DNA of 64,000 nt from Longilinea arvoryzae (GCF_001050235.1 NZ_DF967972.1:1-64000); one strand, 5' to 3'. Shown: positions 1 to 10,025, counted from the first letter of the stretch. The notes: generated by a model not told the origin, from the letters alone. Program-made: numbers and translations.

Positions 1-69
1 AGAACCGTAAGGATAACCTGACCTACCACCTTTTGTTAAGGTCCTGCATTTTACAGAAACAATCCTACA

Positions 70-774
70 CTACTGATCGTTTCTGCCAAGGTTATTTATT
101 AAACCGCGAAATTCTGTGTGTACTCGTGTCCCATGGACTGATCCATTTCCATTTGCCACATTGTTCTGAGCTTGAGTAGCAGCAGATGAAAGGGTTTGCC
201 TAATACTATCGACAGATGAAGTAGAGGTAAACAACCACGCCATTGCCGTACTTGACCAACCGATAGCTGTAGTCCCTGCGATAAACGTTGAAGTCAAAAT
301 AGAGCCAGATAATCCCAAGGATGAGAGTCCAAGGACTGCTCCTTGTAAACCCATCCCAACGAGACCAACGCCGCTCACGGCCATGATTACCGCCGAGGTC
401 GCAGCCGCAGCCCCACCCACTCCCATCGCTAAGGTTTGCGCGATGTTATAGCCACAGAAGTTGGTGAAACCATTGGTCTGCTGGTAAGCATCGTAAATCG
501 CTCCAGCGGCAAATCCGATCCCAGCGATGGCGAAGATAGGAACGATTTCCCCGCTCGGATCCGTGTACAGCACCGGGTTGTTCAGCGCGTAAACGTACGG
601 CGTCAGGCTGGCCGGCTGGGTCAGCAAACCGGGGAACGGATCTTCGCTGATAAACCAGCCCTGCGCGGGCGAATAGTAGCGCGCCCGCAGATATTGCAAT
701 CCGGTCGCGTCTGTCCATTCGCCGGCGTAGCTGTAGCTGCTACTGCCCGTGCCGGTTTGGGCGATGGGAACGGA
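70..774 (-). pseudogene. 5'-truncated RHS-repeat core and tip, probably a displaced RHS fragment
   Basis: The reading frame contains the C-terminal part of an RHS core: YAGEWTDATGLQYLRARYY, then a PAQGWFISEDPFPGL-type segment and NNPVLYTDPSG, which normally ends the conserved core before a variable toxin tip. Upstream, the frame is blocked by TGA at 775-777 with no ATG or GTG in between; the first possible start is TTG at 697-699, inside the conserved core. The tip has glycine/alanine-rich hydrophobic stretches and ends in HGTRVHTEF...LGRNDQ, which from memory resembles the start of nuclease-type RHS tips. A TAG at 70-72 stops it, but the same frame stays open to the window edge, so a nonsense change within the tip is possible. 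No full RHS gene lies beside it. I read it as an orphan tip or a decayed gene. Confidence 0.7.
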
Positions 775-937
775 TCAAAAGCATGGGAGGAGTTTGTTAA
801 GAATTGCTCAAAAAAACAAGATGGAACGATAAAATGAATGTTACATTCAACAATTTTTCAGGAGCGTGTCGTTTACAAATTATTGCCCTTTGCTAAAATC
901 AGCATCGGCCCAACCCTCTCCCCTTCACCCGATTGAC

Positions 938-2764
938 TCACTTCGCAATCTCATAAATAAACACCCCATCCCTACGATATTCATTCACCACACCGGGACA
1001 ATTGGCCAACCCCTCGGGCTGCACCGAACCCACGCCTTCCCGGATGTAGACATGCGTCAACCCGGCGGATTCGACCGCCTGCCAGAAGGCGTCGTCGCAG
1101 CCGGCCGCCTGGCTGGCCAGTTCGGCCTGCGCGGTCAACTGCTGCTGGTATTCGGTCGATCCCATCCAGGCCAGCGCCGGCGGGGTGACCGTCTGGCGGC
1201 CGGTCAGGGTCAGCAGCCAGTAGCCGCCGTCCACACCGCGGTACAATCCCTGCCAGCCGGCGGTGTTAATGAAAAAGCGCGCGTCCTGAGGTGTGTTTTC
1301 CCGCACCCACTGGATGGCCTGCATATCGGCCGGGTTGACCAGCACGGTGGTCGGGTTGAGCACATCCCGGGTGCGCAGCAGGCCCAGCACAAGCAGTCCC
1401 ACGGCAGTCACCAACAGCGCCAGGTTACCTGCCCATGGCCGCGCCCTGAAAACCCAATCTGCCAGCCGCGCCAGGCCCGCGCCCAGCAGTACCGCCGCCG
1501 GCAGGAAGATCAGAATCGCCATGTGATCCGGCCGGAAGGGCGACAGGCGCATACCCCACGGCAGCATCAACAGACCCATCACCAGTCCCCAGGCAGCCAG
1601 TTCGCGCCCCGGCCCACGCACCAGCAGCCAGACCAGCGCCGCCAGGGCCAGGAGGTACAGCCCGTAGTTGTAGTTCGGCCCGATCAGGTACAGCAGGTAT
1701 TGGCCGTAACCGGATTGGTCGCTGCTCAGCGGTGAAACCACCTCCAACCCGGCCTGGTAGCTCAAGGCTGTAAACGATCGCCACAACCAGGGCAGCGCCA
1801 GCAGCCCACCCAGCAGCGAAGCCCCGGCGGTGGTCAGCAGCGGCCGCCAGGCGCGCCTGACCAGCATGAACGCGCCCAGGATCAGCAGGAAGACCAGCAG
1901 CAGCAGTAGCGTGGTGTAATGCGACAGCGCCACGCCCGCCGTGAGAAAGACCAGCCGCGCCGCCAGCTCGCGCCGGAGAGGCTGGCGGGAGAGCTCCACG
2001 GCGGCAGCCATGGCCAACGGCAGCACAACCAGCCCGGTCAGCAGGGTGTAGCGTCCCCAGGAGACATAGTAGGCCGGCATCTGGAACACGAACGCCACCA
2101 GCAGGGCCGCCAGGACGGCCGCGCGCCGGTCGCGCCACAGCGCCCGCCCCAGGCGGTAGACCGAAAACGCGACTACGGCGTTGATCACCTGGCCGAACCA
2201 CAGCACGCCCAGTTCGGCCGGGGTGCGCGCAATCACGCAGAAGATGGCTGCCAGCAGGTGAAAGCCGTAATGATAATTGAACTCGGCCGGGAAAAATGGC
2301 TCGAAGGTGGCCGGAATGGCGCCGTTCAGTTCGATCAGTTTGACCACCAGCACGTGGTGCACCGAATCGACCCAGGCCGGCAGTAGCAGGTCGCGCGCCT
2401 GAACCATTCGCCAGGCGACCGCCGCCAGCAGCAGCAGTCCGCCGGATAATCCCAGAACCGCCGCCGCCCAGCCGCCGCGGGAAAGCCACCCCGGGCGCAG
2501 GACGCCGATCAACCAAGCCGCCAGGCTGAACGCGTAAATGCCAACCATCGCGCTGGCGAAGAAGCTGGCGCCCAGCCAAAAACCGGCCAGCCCCACCAGC
2601 GTCGTCACGCCGATGCTGATTCCCAGCCCATCCGCCAGGCGTTCCAGCGGATCGCGTTCGTCAGCGGGCGCCCAGGCCTGCCAGGCCAGCCCGGGCAGGA
2701 ACAGCACCACCGCCGCCGCCAGCAGATATTTGAGATGCGTGAGCAGGGATAAATCGGTCAGCAT
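938..2764 (-). CDS. Large polytopic membrane protein, GT-C glycosyltransferase-like
   Basis: The 608-residue protein has about a dozen hydrophobic segments spread from residue 8 to about 480, followed by a soluble C-terminal part of about 120 residues that starts near MQAIQWVRENTP. An N-terminal membrane region of this kind with a C-terminal soluble domain is the usual plan of GT-C/PMT-like glycosyltransferases and related Chloroflexota membrane proteins. EPFFPAEFNYHYGFH, in a loop after the first membrane helices, may be part of an active-site loop. I see no diagnostic catalytic motif that fixes a substrate. It lies 79 bases downstream of the Thr/Pro-rich anchored protein and could share its transcript. 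The start is an ATG with only a weak ribosome-binding site. The function is family-level inference. Confidence 0.6.
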   Translation of the reverse strand: MLTDLSLLTHLKYLLAAAVVLFLPGLAWQAWAPADERDPLERLADGLGISIGVTTLVGLAGFWLGASFFASAMVGIYAFSLAAWLIGVLRPGWLSRGGWAAAVLGLSGGLLLLAAVAWRMVQARDLLLPAWVDSVHHVLVVKLIELNGAIPATFEPFFPAEFNYHYGFHLLAAIFCVIARTPAELGVLWFGQVINAVVAFSVYRLGRALWRDRRAAVLAALLVAFVFQMPAYYVSWGRYTLLTGLVVLPLAMAAAVELSRQPLRRELAARLVFLTAGVALSHYTTLLLLLVFLLILGAFMLVRRAWRPLLTTAGASLLGGLLALPWLWRSFTALSYQAGLEVVSPLSSDQSGYGQYLLYLIGPNYNYGLYLLALAALVWLLVRGPGRELAAWGLVMGLLMLPWGMRLSPFRPDHMAILIFLPAAVLLGAGLARLADWVFRARPWAGNLALLVTAVGLLVLGLLRTRDVLNPTTVLVNPADMQAIQWVRENTPQDARFFINTAGWQGLYRGVDGGYWLLTLTGRQTVTPPALAWMGSTEYQQQLTAQAELASQAAGCDDAFWQAVESAGLTHVYIREGVGSVQPEGLANCPGVVNEYRRDGVFIYEIAK

Positions 2765-2843
2765 ATACGGTTCGAATCAGCGGGCGAGATCAGCAGATGG
2801 GTTCACAGACGAATCGTCCCGCCGGATAGGATTATACAACGGC

Positions 2844-3530
2844 TTAGGGGTAACCGGGCGTGGTCGGCACCACAGTAACCGGCGGCGGATAACCGCCGCT
2901 GGTGGCCGTGGGTTGGGGCGTATGCGTGGGCGTTGGATACGGCGTACTGGTGGCGCTCGGCAGCGCGGTATGGGTGGAGGTCGGCTGAGGGGTGCGCGTG
3001 GGCGTGAATTGGGAGGTCTGGGATGGCGCAGGCGAATAGCGCGCGGTCGGTGTGCGGGTGGGCGAAGGGCCGGGCGTGCGCGTGTACCCCGGGGTCGCGG
3101 TCGGCGTCCATTCGAAGGTCAGGGTCAGGGTCGGCGTCCAGGTCAGGGTCGGCGTGACGCCGGGCAGCAGTGTCGCGGTCGGCAAACCGGTCGGCGTAAC
3201 CGTCAAAGGCAGGAGATCGTCCAGGCGCGGTGTCACCGAGGGAACCGGCGTGAGCAGACCCTCGATGATTCCGGCCGGATCGGTGGCCTGCTGGTCGCGG
3301 AGGGCCTCTTCCAGCAGGCGCATCTCAGCCGGCGCCACAAAAACGCCCCGTAAATCGGCGGAATAATCCGCGTACAGCGGCGAATGGACCCCCTCCGGCA
3401 GCGATAGCCGCATCTGGCCCAGCCAGCCCTCTGAATTGAGGACAATCGCCACAATAAACACAATCCCTGCCAGCAAAGCCAGCAGGGCCAACAGCATGTA
3501 AAAAGAGCGAACAGGGTTGATCTGTCGCAT
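2844..3530 (-). CDS. Membrane-anchored protein with a long Thr/Pro-rich tail
   Basis: This 228-residue protein has one N-terminal membrane helix (about residues 10-32), a short folded region (about 35-95) and a tail of about 120 residues made almost only of T, P, S and A, with repeats of the form TPTxTPT. The topology suggests an anchored extracellular stalk that may be O-glycosylated; the neighbouring membrane protein with a GT-C-like plan would fit, but this is speculation. The folded part (EMRLLEEALRDQQATDPAGIIEGLL) is not a family I recognise. A TATACT hexamer lies at 3540-3545, ten bases before the ATG, so the transcript could have almost no 5' leader. The same tail style occurs in other secreted proteins of this window. 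Confidence 0.6.
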   Translation of the reverse strand: MRQINPVRSFYMLLALLALLAGIVFIVAIVLNSEGWLGQMRLSLPEGVHSPLYADYSADLRGVFVAPAEMRLLEEALRDQQATDPAGIIEGLLTPVPSVTPRLDDLLPLTVTPTGLPTATLLPGVTPTLTWTPTLTLTFEWTPTATPGYTRTPGPSPTRTPTARYSPAPSQTSQFTPTRTPQPTSTHTALPSATSTPYPTPTHTPQPTATSGGYPPPVTVVPTTPGYP

Positions 3531-3591
3531 TTCATTCCAAGTATAGCCGGGGTGCGCCGATCGCGACGCGCGTCCGCTTTACAATCGCTTA

Positions 3592-5844
3592 TCAGATCGG
3601 GCGCCCGGGCCGTTGGGGATTCAGGTTGGGCAGTTCGTTCAGGCGGTAGACCATCAACTGTTCGGTCTTGCCCTTGACGGAATGTTTCCCCATCGGTTCG
3701 AGCCGATAATCCGTTTGCGAGTCGCCCAGGGCCAGCAGAGTGGGCTGGCTGATCAGAGCGCCGGTTTCAGCGAAAAGTTCGCGCGTCAGGCTTTCCAGGC
3801 GCTGCGAGGTGTTGACCGTGTCGCCGATGATGGTGTAATGCAGGCGGTCGCTGGTCCCCAGCCCGCCGGCAATGACCACGCCGGTGTGAATGCCAATGCC
3901 GGTCAGCAGCGGCGGATCGCCGCGCTGAACGCGTTCCCGGTTCAGGCTGTTGATGGCGCGCAGCATTTCCACGGCCGAATCGCAGGCGTCCTTTGCCGAA
4001 CGGCGCGGATTGAGCATGCGCGGCAGGATGCCAAAAAAAGCCAGCATGGCGTCGCCGTCGAACTTGTTCACCACGCCGCCGTGCGACACCACGATCGGCA
4101 CCAGCCGGCCGAAATACTCGTTCAACCAGTTGAACACCGTGGCGGGCGAGGCCTTTTCCGAGAGGGTTGTAAATCCGCGAATATCCGTCATGAGCACGCT
4201 GGCCACCGCTTCCTGCCCTTCCAGGCGCAGGTTGCCCGAGCCGAACGTCTGGCGAAGCTGCTCACGCACCTCGGGTGAGACGGTCCGTCCAAGCAAATCC
4301 CGGTAGATGTAACCCTCCTGCAGGCCGGCCACCATGAAGTTGAAGGATTGGGCCAGCACGGCCACTTCGTCATCGCCGCCGGAATCCACCTTTACTTCCA
4401 GATTGCCCCGGGCGACTTCAGAGGAGGCATGCACCAGTTTCAGAAGCGGTTTGGTGATCAGGCTCGAAAGGAAAAGGCCCACCCCAATCACCATCAAAAT
4501 GGCCACCACCATTAGTATAAAAACTTCCAGACGGGTGATCTGGGTGGTGCGCACCAGAAAGGTCTGTTCCAGGGCCACGCCCAGCACGCCCAGGTCGGCG
4601 CCATTGCGCACTTCCCAGGGCAGCAGCAGCTCGCTGTAGCCCACCTGGCTGATGGTCAGGTCGCGGGTCAGGGTGGATTGATCCTGCTGGATCAAAACAT
4701 TGCCGACCTGATTGCGGGCCAGCGGGAAACTCTCCGTATCCGTGAACAGAACGGAAGACAGGGGTTGGCCATCGAGATCGTAGATCGTAACCTGGCTGGT
4801 CGTATCGCTGCTCATGGCGGTCGCCAGTGAATGGATCGATTTTCCAACCAGCAGCGCGCCCACCTGATCACCGGAGGGGTCGAAGATCGGGCCGCTGACG
4901 TAAAAATAGCGGCCGAACGGGGTATCCTGAACTCCGGCAAACTTATCGCCCTGTTCGTCGCTACGCCCCTGCAACACGGCCTGCACGAAACCCACCGGTT
5001 GGAAGATCGTTTCGCCGCGCACCGAGGCGTACTCGCCGGCCTGACCGGAAGTACCCGGGCGCAGCCCCAGCACGCTGACGCCCTGCATGTCCAGGAATTC
5101 GACCGTCTCTTCGCCCGCGTTGACGATAGCCGGCAGCGTCAGCGAACGCAGGCCCTCCGCGTCACCGGATTGCACAGCCGCCGCGACACCCTGGGTGTTG
5201 GCCACCAACCGCAGCGTGGACAGCATGCGGTTTTCCTCACGCACCATCCAATCGCTGCTCTGACGCCCGGTTTCCAGCAATTGGTTGAGAAAACGGTCCT
5301 GGATCGAATCGAGCATCACCTGGCTGATGATTAACGCCGCAGCCGAGGCGAGGATGACCGCCAGCAACAAATACGGCAGGGTGATCTTGAAGCGTACCGG
5401 CATGCGCACGCGCGGCGCAGCCTGATCTTTCTTCACCGGCTTCGCTGCCTGGGCCCCGGCGGTTGGTCGGGTGTTGGGCGAAAGTCCGCCTTCCGCCCGG
5501 CGCAGCGCGACATCCAACCACTGGTTGGTGAAGGGCGCGCGTAAGAACACGCTCACTCCCAGGGCCTGCACGGCCATTTCACGCTGCAGGTCGGGGTGCG
5601 TGTTGGTCATGATGATGTTGAGATCCGGTTGGTCCCGGCGCAGGTCGCGCAAGAAATCGGACCAGGTCTTACCCGGAAAGTGAAGATCCATCATCACCAG
5701 GTTCGGAAGCACCTGCCCCAGCATGCTGCGCGCCTGATCCAGGTCTTTGGCCAGCCACACTTCGTCTCCGCGCGCGCGAAAAAGGCCGGCCAAGGCGACT
5801 GCGTTCTTGGGTTCACTCTGGAGGATCAATACTTTACGCGGCAA
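3592..5844 (-). CDS. Class III adenylate cyclase with degenerate receiver and HAMP domains
   Basis: The 750-residue protein has an N-terminal receiver-like domain (1-118), a membrane helix (about 154-177), an extracellular sensor region (about 180-430), a second helix (about 441-463), HAMP (463-515) and a class III cyclase domain (about 540-735). Metal-binding aspartates D554 (TDIRGFT) and D598 (FDGDAM) are present, as are N678 and R682. K594 and T671 at the base-recognition positions favour ATP over GTP. The receiver keeps the phosphoacceptor position D53, but the acidic pair is replaced by QSE and the usual KP lysine is A103, so it is probably not phosphorylated normally. The start is TTG with GGAGTGA upstream. 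The product should be cAMP made at the inner face of the membrane in response to an extracellular ligand. Confidence 0.88.
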   Translation of the reverse strand: MPRKVLILQSEPKNAVALAGLFRARGDEVWLAKDLDQARSMLGQVLPNLVMMDLHFPGKTWSDFLRDLRRDQPDLNIIMTNTHPDLQREMAVQALGVSVFLRAPFTNQWLDVALRRAEGGLSPNTRPTAGAQAAKPVKKDQAAPRVRMPVRFKITLPYLLLAVILASAAALIISQVMLDSIQDRFLNQLLETGRQSSDWMVREENRMLSTLRLVANTQGVAAAVQSGDAEGLRSLTLPAIVNAGEETVEFLDMQGVSVLGLRPGTSGQAGEYASVRGETIFQPVGFVQAVLQGRSDEQGDKFAGVQDTPFGRYFYVSGPIFDPSGDQVGALLVGKSIHSLATAMSSDTTSQVTIYDLDGQPLSSVLFTDTESFPLARNQVGNVLIQQDQSTLTRDLTISQVGYSELLLPWEVRNGADLGVLGVALEQTFLVRTTQITRLEVFILMVVAILMVIGVGLFLSSLITKPLLKLVHASSEVARGNLEVKVDSGGDDEVAVLAQSFNFMVAGLQEGYIYRDLLGRTVSPEVREQLRQTFGSGNLRLEGQEAVASVLMTDIRGFTTLSEKASPATVFNWLNEYFGRLVPIVVSHGGVVNKFDGDAMLAFFGILPRMLNPRRSAKDACDSAVEMLRAINSLNRERVQRGDPPLLTGIGIHTGVVIAGGLGTSDRLHYTIIGDTVNTSQRLESLTRELFAETGALISQPTLLALGDSQTDYRLEPMGKHSVKGKTEQLMVYRLNELPNLNPQRPGRPI

Positions 5845-5863
5845 TGTTCACTCCGATAAAATA

Positions 5864-5899
5864 GGAAGGCCGCGCACCGGATCATCCGGACGGGCCTTC
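5864..5899 (-). terminator. Probable terminator after rpoD
   Basis: GAAGGCC and GGGCCTTC flank an inner CCGGATCATCCGG palindrome. On the minus strand the hairpin is followed by CTATTTTAT. It lies 15 bases beyond the rpoD stop codon and before the cyclase start. Confidence 0.65.
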
Positions 5900-5913
5900 G
5901 TAATGTCCAACGG

Positions 5914-7545
5914 TTAGCTCAGGTATTCGCGCAGGTGCCGGCTGCGGGTGGGATGGCGCAGTTTGCGCAGCGCCTTGGCTTCGATCTGGCGAATGCGCTC
6001 GCGTGTGACATTGAAATAGCGGCTGACTTCTTCGAGCGTGTGATCCTTACCGTCGATCAAGCCGAAGCGCAGTTCCAGCACCTGGCGCTCGCGTTCAGAA
6101 AGCGCCCCGAGGGCATTTTGCACCTGTTCGCGCAGCATCTCGCGCGCGGCGGCGTCCATGGGTTCCAGGGCATCGTTATCCTCGATAAAATCGCCCAACT
6201 GGCTGCTTTCTTCGTCGCCCACCGGGCGTTCCAGAGAAACCGGCTCTTCCGCCGATTGCAGAATACGCTGCACTTTGGCGGTCGCCCACATCCAGCGCCG
6301 CTGAACTTCGGGATCCAGGGACTGGTTTTCAGCGCGCGAACGTTGAATCGACTGCACGTCCTCATCCGACAGGAAGCCCGCTTCGAGGGCCAGCTCTTCG
6401 TGGGTCGGCTCGCGGCCCAATTGCTGCACCAGCGACCGCTGCACGCGCAGCAGGCGGGTGATGGCCTCGAACAGGTGCACCGGAATCCGAATGGTGCGGG
6501 CCTGTTCGGCAATGTAACGGCTGATCGACTGTCGAATCCACCAGGTGGCGTAGGTGCTGAATTTGAAGCCGCGGGTCGGGTCGAATTTAGCCACCGCGCG
6601 CAGCAAGCCGAGATTACCTTCCTGGATCAGGTCCAGGAAAGAAATACCCCGGCCCAGATACCTTTTGGCAATGCTCACCACCAAGCGCAGGTTGGCGCGG
6701 ATCAGGGTTTGATTCGCTTCCTCCGCCCGGCGCTGGATGGCGTCGAATTCGTTCGGCAATTGACTTTCCTGGGGCAGCGCTTTGACAATCTGATCCAGAT
6801 CGGGCATGCGCTGGTCGCTGCGCACCGCGCCTAACAAGGCCTGCGCGGTTTCGGACGGCAGCAGGTACAGGCACAGGAACAAAGAGAAAGCATGCCGCAC
6901 CAATCCGTCCCACATGGGGTCCTTGCCCCACAAGCCGTTATCCATATAGCTGCGCAGATAGGAAGGCTCATCGGCCTGCCACTGGCGTTTCAGCATCTGC
7001 GCTTCGGTCAGCACCAGGCTTAAATCGGGCGTCTCCCCCTGGCTCAGACGCTGGCAATCTTCCTCCAGCCGCTCCCACGAGGTGATCAATTCCTGGGCGA
7101 CATTCTTATACAGCGCCGGATAATGTCCGGGTTTGCCGGACGGCGGATCGATGTGGCTCTGCAAGGAAAGAATCCAGCGCTCAGCCTCGATGCGCGCAGC
7201 CAGCCGAAATTCGCTGTCCGCGTCCAACAGGTGAATTTGTCCGATCTCTTTGAGGTACAGGCGAACCGGATCCTCCGAAAGCTCCATCGCGATGGTGGGG
7301 TCTTCCAGCATCTCCAGCGGATCGTCCATTGCCATCTCCGCCCATTCTTCGTTGCTCTGCGCCAGAGCCGGTTCATCCGGCTCTTCCTTTGTCAGCGCAT
7401 CATCGTCCACGGGGTTGAGGTTGGCGGACTTGGGCAGCGGAACGCCAGGTAGCCGGGTGCTGCGAGGACGCGGTAATGATTCGCTGCTCTTCTTTTCCGG
7501 CTTGTCGGTCGTATTTTGGGAGGGGATACTCTTCTTCCGGGGCAT
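5914..7545 (-). CDS. rpoD: Primary sigma factor of RNA polymerase (sigma-70/RpoD)
   Basis: The 543-residue protein carries the sigma-70 regions in order: 1.2 ([16 protein letters not shown], about residue 90), an insert of about 140 residues, 2.1-2.4 ([30 protein letters not shown]), 3 and 4.2 ([28 protein letters not shown]) near the C-terminus. The invariant region 2 helix and the [12 protein letters not shown] recognition helix mark it as the housekeeping factor. The N-terminal 60 residues are charged and low-complexity. It follows dnaG by 35 bases, as in the classical dnaG-rpoD macromolecular synthesis operon. TGGTATAAA lies immediately upstream with 7 bases to the ATG and no clear ribosome-binding site, so an internal promoter giving a leaderless message is possible. 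Confidence 0.97.
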   Translation of the reverse strand: MPRKKSIPSQNTTDKPEKKSSESLPRPRSTRLPGVPLPKSANLNPVDDDALTKEEPDEPALAQSNEEWAEMAMDDPLEMLEDPTIAMELSEDPVRLYLKEIGQIHLLDADSEFRLAARIEAERWILSLQSHIDPPSGKPGHYPALYKNVAQELITSWERLEEDCQRLSQGETPDLSLVLTEAQMLKRQWQADEPSYLRSYMDNGLWGKDPMWDGLVRHAFSLFLCLYLLPSETAQALLGAVRSDQRMPDLDQIVKALPQESQLPNEFDAIQRRAEEANQTLIRANLRLVVSIAKRYLGRGISFLDLIQEGNLGLLRAVAKFDPTRGFKFSTYATWWIRQSISRYIAEQARTIRIPVHLFEAITRLLRVQRSLVQQLGREPTHEELALEAGFLSDEDVQSIQRSRAENQSLDPEVQRRWMWATAKVQRILQSAEEPVSLERPVGDEESSQLGDFIEDNDALEPMDAAAREMLREQVQNALGALSERERQVLELRFGLIDGKDHTLEEVSRYFNVTRERIRQIEAKALRKLRHPTRSRHLREYLS

Positions 7546-7552
7546 AAGCTTA

Positions 7553-7561
7553 TTTATACCA
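7553..7561 (-). promoter_or_regulatory. Possible extended -10 promoter directly before rpoD
   Basis: On the minus strand TGG-TATAAA ends 7 bases before the rpoD ATG. No -35 match is visible at the usual distance, which an extended -10 element can tolerate. If used, it would give a leaderless or nearly leaderless rpoD message. Sequence inference only. Confidence 0.35.
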
Positions 7562-7580
7562 TAGATCAGGATTTCACATT

Positions 7581-9497
7581 TCAGTCAGGAATTAACGGCT
7601 TTGCAAGCGCCTTTTCCAGGCGATTGCGAGCTTGAGCGGACTGGCCGATCAGCTCTTGATAGGGGTTAAGGTCGAGATTTTCCTCCTGATCCTGCAAATC
7701 TTCCTGTAAGAAACGGATTTGTTGGATGCTCTGGTCGATCTTCAAAAGTCTCAAATCCATGATCGTGCGCACCAGGTCCTCGAAGCGTTTTTCAGAAGTT
7801 GGCTCGCCATAAGTCATATCGACGGTCAGCGCCTGCCAGGTATCCTCCAGGGAATCCGGCAGATTTTCCTGCAGGTACTTATTGATTTCCAACCGGTCCT
7901 GGGCCATCGATTCCAGCAGCAGATGGACGATCTGCTGGTGATCGCTAAGTTCGAAGTCGGCCTCTGAAAAACGCCCCAGGCCGTTTTGTTGTAAGAAACG
8001 ATCCACCTGGTAAATAATATCCGGTTGGCGCAGCAGCAGGTGCAGGCAGTGCGCTTCCATGGCGGCGGCGCGCTGCCCGGACGTGGCCGGAATGGCCTGC
8101 GTGCGCCGACCCGGGCGTTCGGTCTTGATGACCGGTTTGCGGCGCTGGCCGGGCGCGGCTGCCGGAGCAACGCCCTGCAGCGCACGCACATCCACCTTCA
8201 ACATGCGCGCCAGACGCTGGCGATAGGTATCCCTTTCCACCGGGCTGGGCACATCTTCGATGAGCGGCAGCACCTGCGCCGCCACCTCGGTCTTCGTCTT
8301 GGGATCCTCCAGGTCGCGGCCGGCCGCCAGCGTATCCATCACGTGGGCCACGATGGGTTTGGCCGCCTCGAGGATCTTGCGCCATTCTTCCGGATCGCGC
8401 AACACCACCTCATCCGGGTCCATACCCGGCGGCAGGGTGGTGACGCGCACATCCGCCTGCAGGCGCGCCTCATGGCGCAGCAGGCCGCGCGCATCGAAGG
8501 CGATCTCGTCGTTGTGATCCAGCGACTGGCGGGCGATTTCCAGACCGCGCAGGGTGGCCTTGTCACCGGCTGCGTCGGGGTCCAGCGCCAGCACAAACCG
8601 GCGCGTGAAGCGCTTGAGCAGGCGCATTTGATCCTCGGTCAGCGCGGTGCCCATCGGTGAAACCGCGTTGCTGAAACCCGCCTGGTGCAACACGATCACA
8701 TCCAGGTAACCCTCGACGATCACGACCTGGTCCTGGCTGCGGATCATCTTGCGCGCCTGGTCCAGACCGTAGAGCAGCCGGCCCTTATCGAACAGCGCCG
8801 TCTGGGGTGAATTGAGGAACTTGGGGACGTCATTGGGGTCGAGGATGCGCGCGCCAAATCCGGCCATATGGCCCATCGCGTCCCGGATAGGAAACATGAT
8901 CCGGTTGCGGAAGCGGTCGTAAGTGCCTTCGCGTTCCTGGCGTTCGGTGACCAGCCCGGCCCGCAGCATCTCGTCATTCGAATAGCCCTTGCCGCGAAAA
9001 TACTGCAGCGAATTTTCCCAACCCTCCGGGGCGTATCCCAGGCCGAAGGTCTCGATGGTTGCCTGCGTCAGGCCGCGTTTGGTCAGATACGCCAGGGCCG
9101 GCTGGCCGGCGGGCGTTTGCAGCAGGTGGTGGCGGTAGAAATTGACTGCTTCCTCCAGCAGACCCTGCAGGCGTTCGTTGACCTGCTCGGTTTGCTGGCG
9201 TTGCGGGGTAACCGGTTCGAGTTGCACCCCGGCTTTTTCGGCCAGGAAACGCAGCGTCTCCGGAAAATCCCAGCCTTCCTTCTTCATCACGAAGCGGAAG
9301 ATATCCCCGCCCTCGTTGCACTGGCCAAAGCAGCGCCAGGTGCCCGATTCGGGGAAAACGACGAAGGCCGGCGTGCGGGTATTGGTGTGAAACGGGCAAA
9401 ACCCGGTGTAGTTTTTACCGGAACGGCGCAGTTTCACCGTCTCGGACACCAGGTCAACAATATCGATGCGCGATTTGATATCGTCAATCGCCGTCAT
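7581..9497 (-). CDS. dnaG: DNA primase DnaG
   Basis: The 638-residue protein makes RNA primers for DNA replication. The N-terminal zinc domain contains C34, H37, C56 and C60 (CPFH; CFGQC). The second cysteine pair is spaced C-x3-C rather than the common C-x2-C. The TOPRIM catalytic core follows, with VIVEGYLDV and [10 protein letters not shown] (about residues 255-320), then a C-terminal region (about 450-638) expected to bind the replicative helicase. It is upstream of rpoD with a 35-base gap, the conserved macromolecular synthesis arrangement. The start is ATG preceded by GAGGTGAGTGA, a good ribosome-binding site. TAGAAT about 17 bases upstream of that site may be its -10 element. Confidence 0.97.
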   Translation of the reverse strand: MTAIDDIKSRIDIVDLVSETVKLRRSGKNYTGFCPFHTNTRTPAFVVFPESGTWRCFGQCNEGGDIFRFVMKKEGWDFPETLRFLAEKAGVQLEPVTPQRQQTEQVNERLQGLLEEAVNFYRHHLLQTPAGQPALAYLTKRGLTQATIETFGLGYAPEGWENSLQYFRGKGYSNDEMLRAGLVTERQEREGTYDRFRNRIMFPIRDAMGHMAGFGARILDPNDVPKFLNSPQTALFDKGRLLYGLDQARKMIRSQDQVVIVEGYLDVIVLHQAGFSNAVSPMGTALTEDQMRLLKRFTRRFVLALDPDAAGDKATLRGLEIARQSLDHNDEIAFDARGLLRHEARLQADVRVTTLPPGMDPDEVVLRDPEEWRKILEAAKPIVAHVMDTLAAGRDLEDPKTKTEVAAQVLPLIEDVPSPVERDTYRQRLARMLKVDVRALQGVAPAAAPGQRRKPVIKTERPGRRTQAIPATSGQRAAAMEAHCLHLLLRQPDIIYQVDRFLQQNGLGRFSEADFELSDHQQIVHLLLESMAQDRLEINKYLQENLPDSLEDTWQALTVDMTYGEPTSEKRFEDLVRTIMDLRLLKIDQSIQQIRFLQEDLQDQEENLDLNPYQELIGQSAQARNRLEKALAKPLIPD

Positions 9498-9689
9498 TCA
9501 CTCACCTCAATCCGGATTCTATCGCACAAAAGGCCTGCGTGCCAGTCAGCCCAAAATTTGAATACTATTTTTATCCAATATATTCAACGCTCCCCCACAG
9601 CACAATAACTGTACCGGAGAATTCGTATTCGCTCAACCGAAAAAACGTTACAGATTTGTAACGATTTCTTTACAATCCCCGGGATGCAG

Positions 9690-9955
9690 CCGGTCTTCTC
9701 ATCCATAGGGGCGGTCTGTGTGCCGCCTCGGGATCTGGCAGACACATAGGTTTACACCTACAAGAAACCCCAAACCTGGCAGACACACAGGTCTGCACCT
9801 ACACGTGGAACAACCCTTGTGCCGCCCCCCACACACGCCGGTCTTCTTCTCTGTAGGGGGCGGCCTGTGTGCCGCCCCGGGATCTGGCAGACACGCAGGT
9901 CTGCATCTACAAGAAGCCCCAAATCCGGCAGACACATAGGTCTGCACCTACAAGA
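9690..9955. repeat. Nested short repeats: two roughly 148-bp units, each with two GCAGAC...GTCTGC subunits
   Basis: Two similar units start with CCGGTCTTCT at about 9690 and 9838. Each holds a GGGCGGYCTGTGTGCCGCC palindrome and two copies of GGCAGACAC-N2-AGGT-YTRCA-YCTAC, about 40 bases apart and joined by CAAGAA-CCCCAAA. Each small unit is an imperfect inverted repeat. There is no open frame of interest. The region fills most of the dnaG-glyQS gap; 9498-9689 otherwise shows only AT-rich sequence and possible promoter elements. Confidence 0.8.
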
Positions 9956-9956
9956 A

Positions 9957-9979
9957 GAGGGCGGCCTGTGGCCGCCCTC
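9957..9979 (-). terminator. Perfect hairpin after glyQS
   Basis: GAGGGCGGCC pairs with GGCCGCCCTC across a 3-base loop. It lies about 47 bases beyond the glyQS stop codon on the minus strand. The following TCTTCTTG is only partly U-rich, so termination is likely but not certain. Confidence 0.55.
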
Positions 9980-10025
9980 AAATCCAATTGTTTTTGTGTT
10001 TGAAAAAACCGCCGCAGGGCCGAAT

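Noticed and set aside
9690-9955. A CRISPR array between dnaG and glyQS
   Set aside because: The repeats are uneven, nested and palindromic with conserved spacers, unlike the regular unique-spacer pattern of CRISPR.
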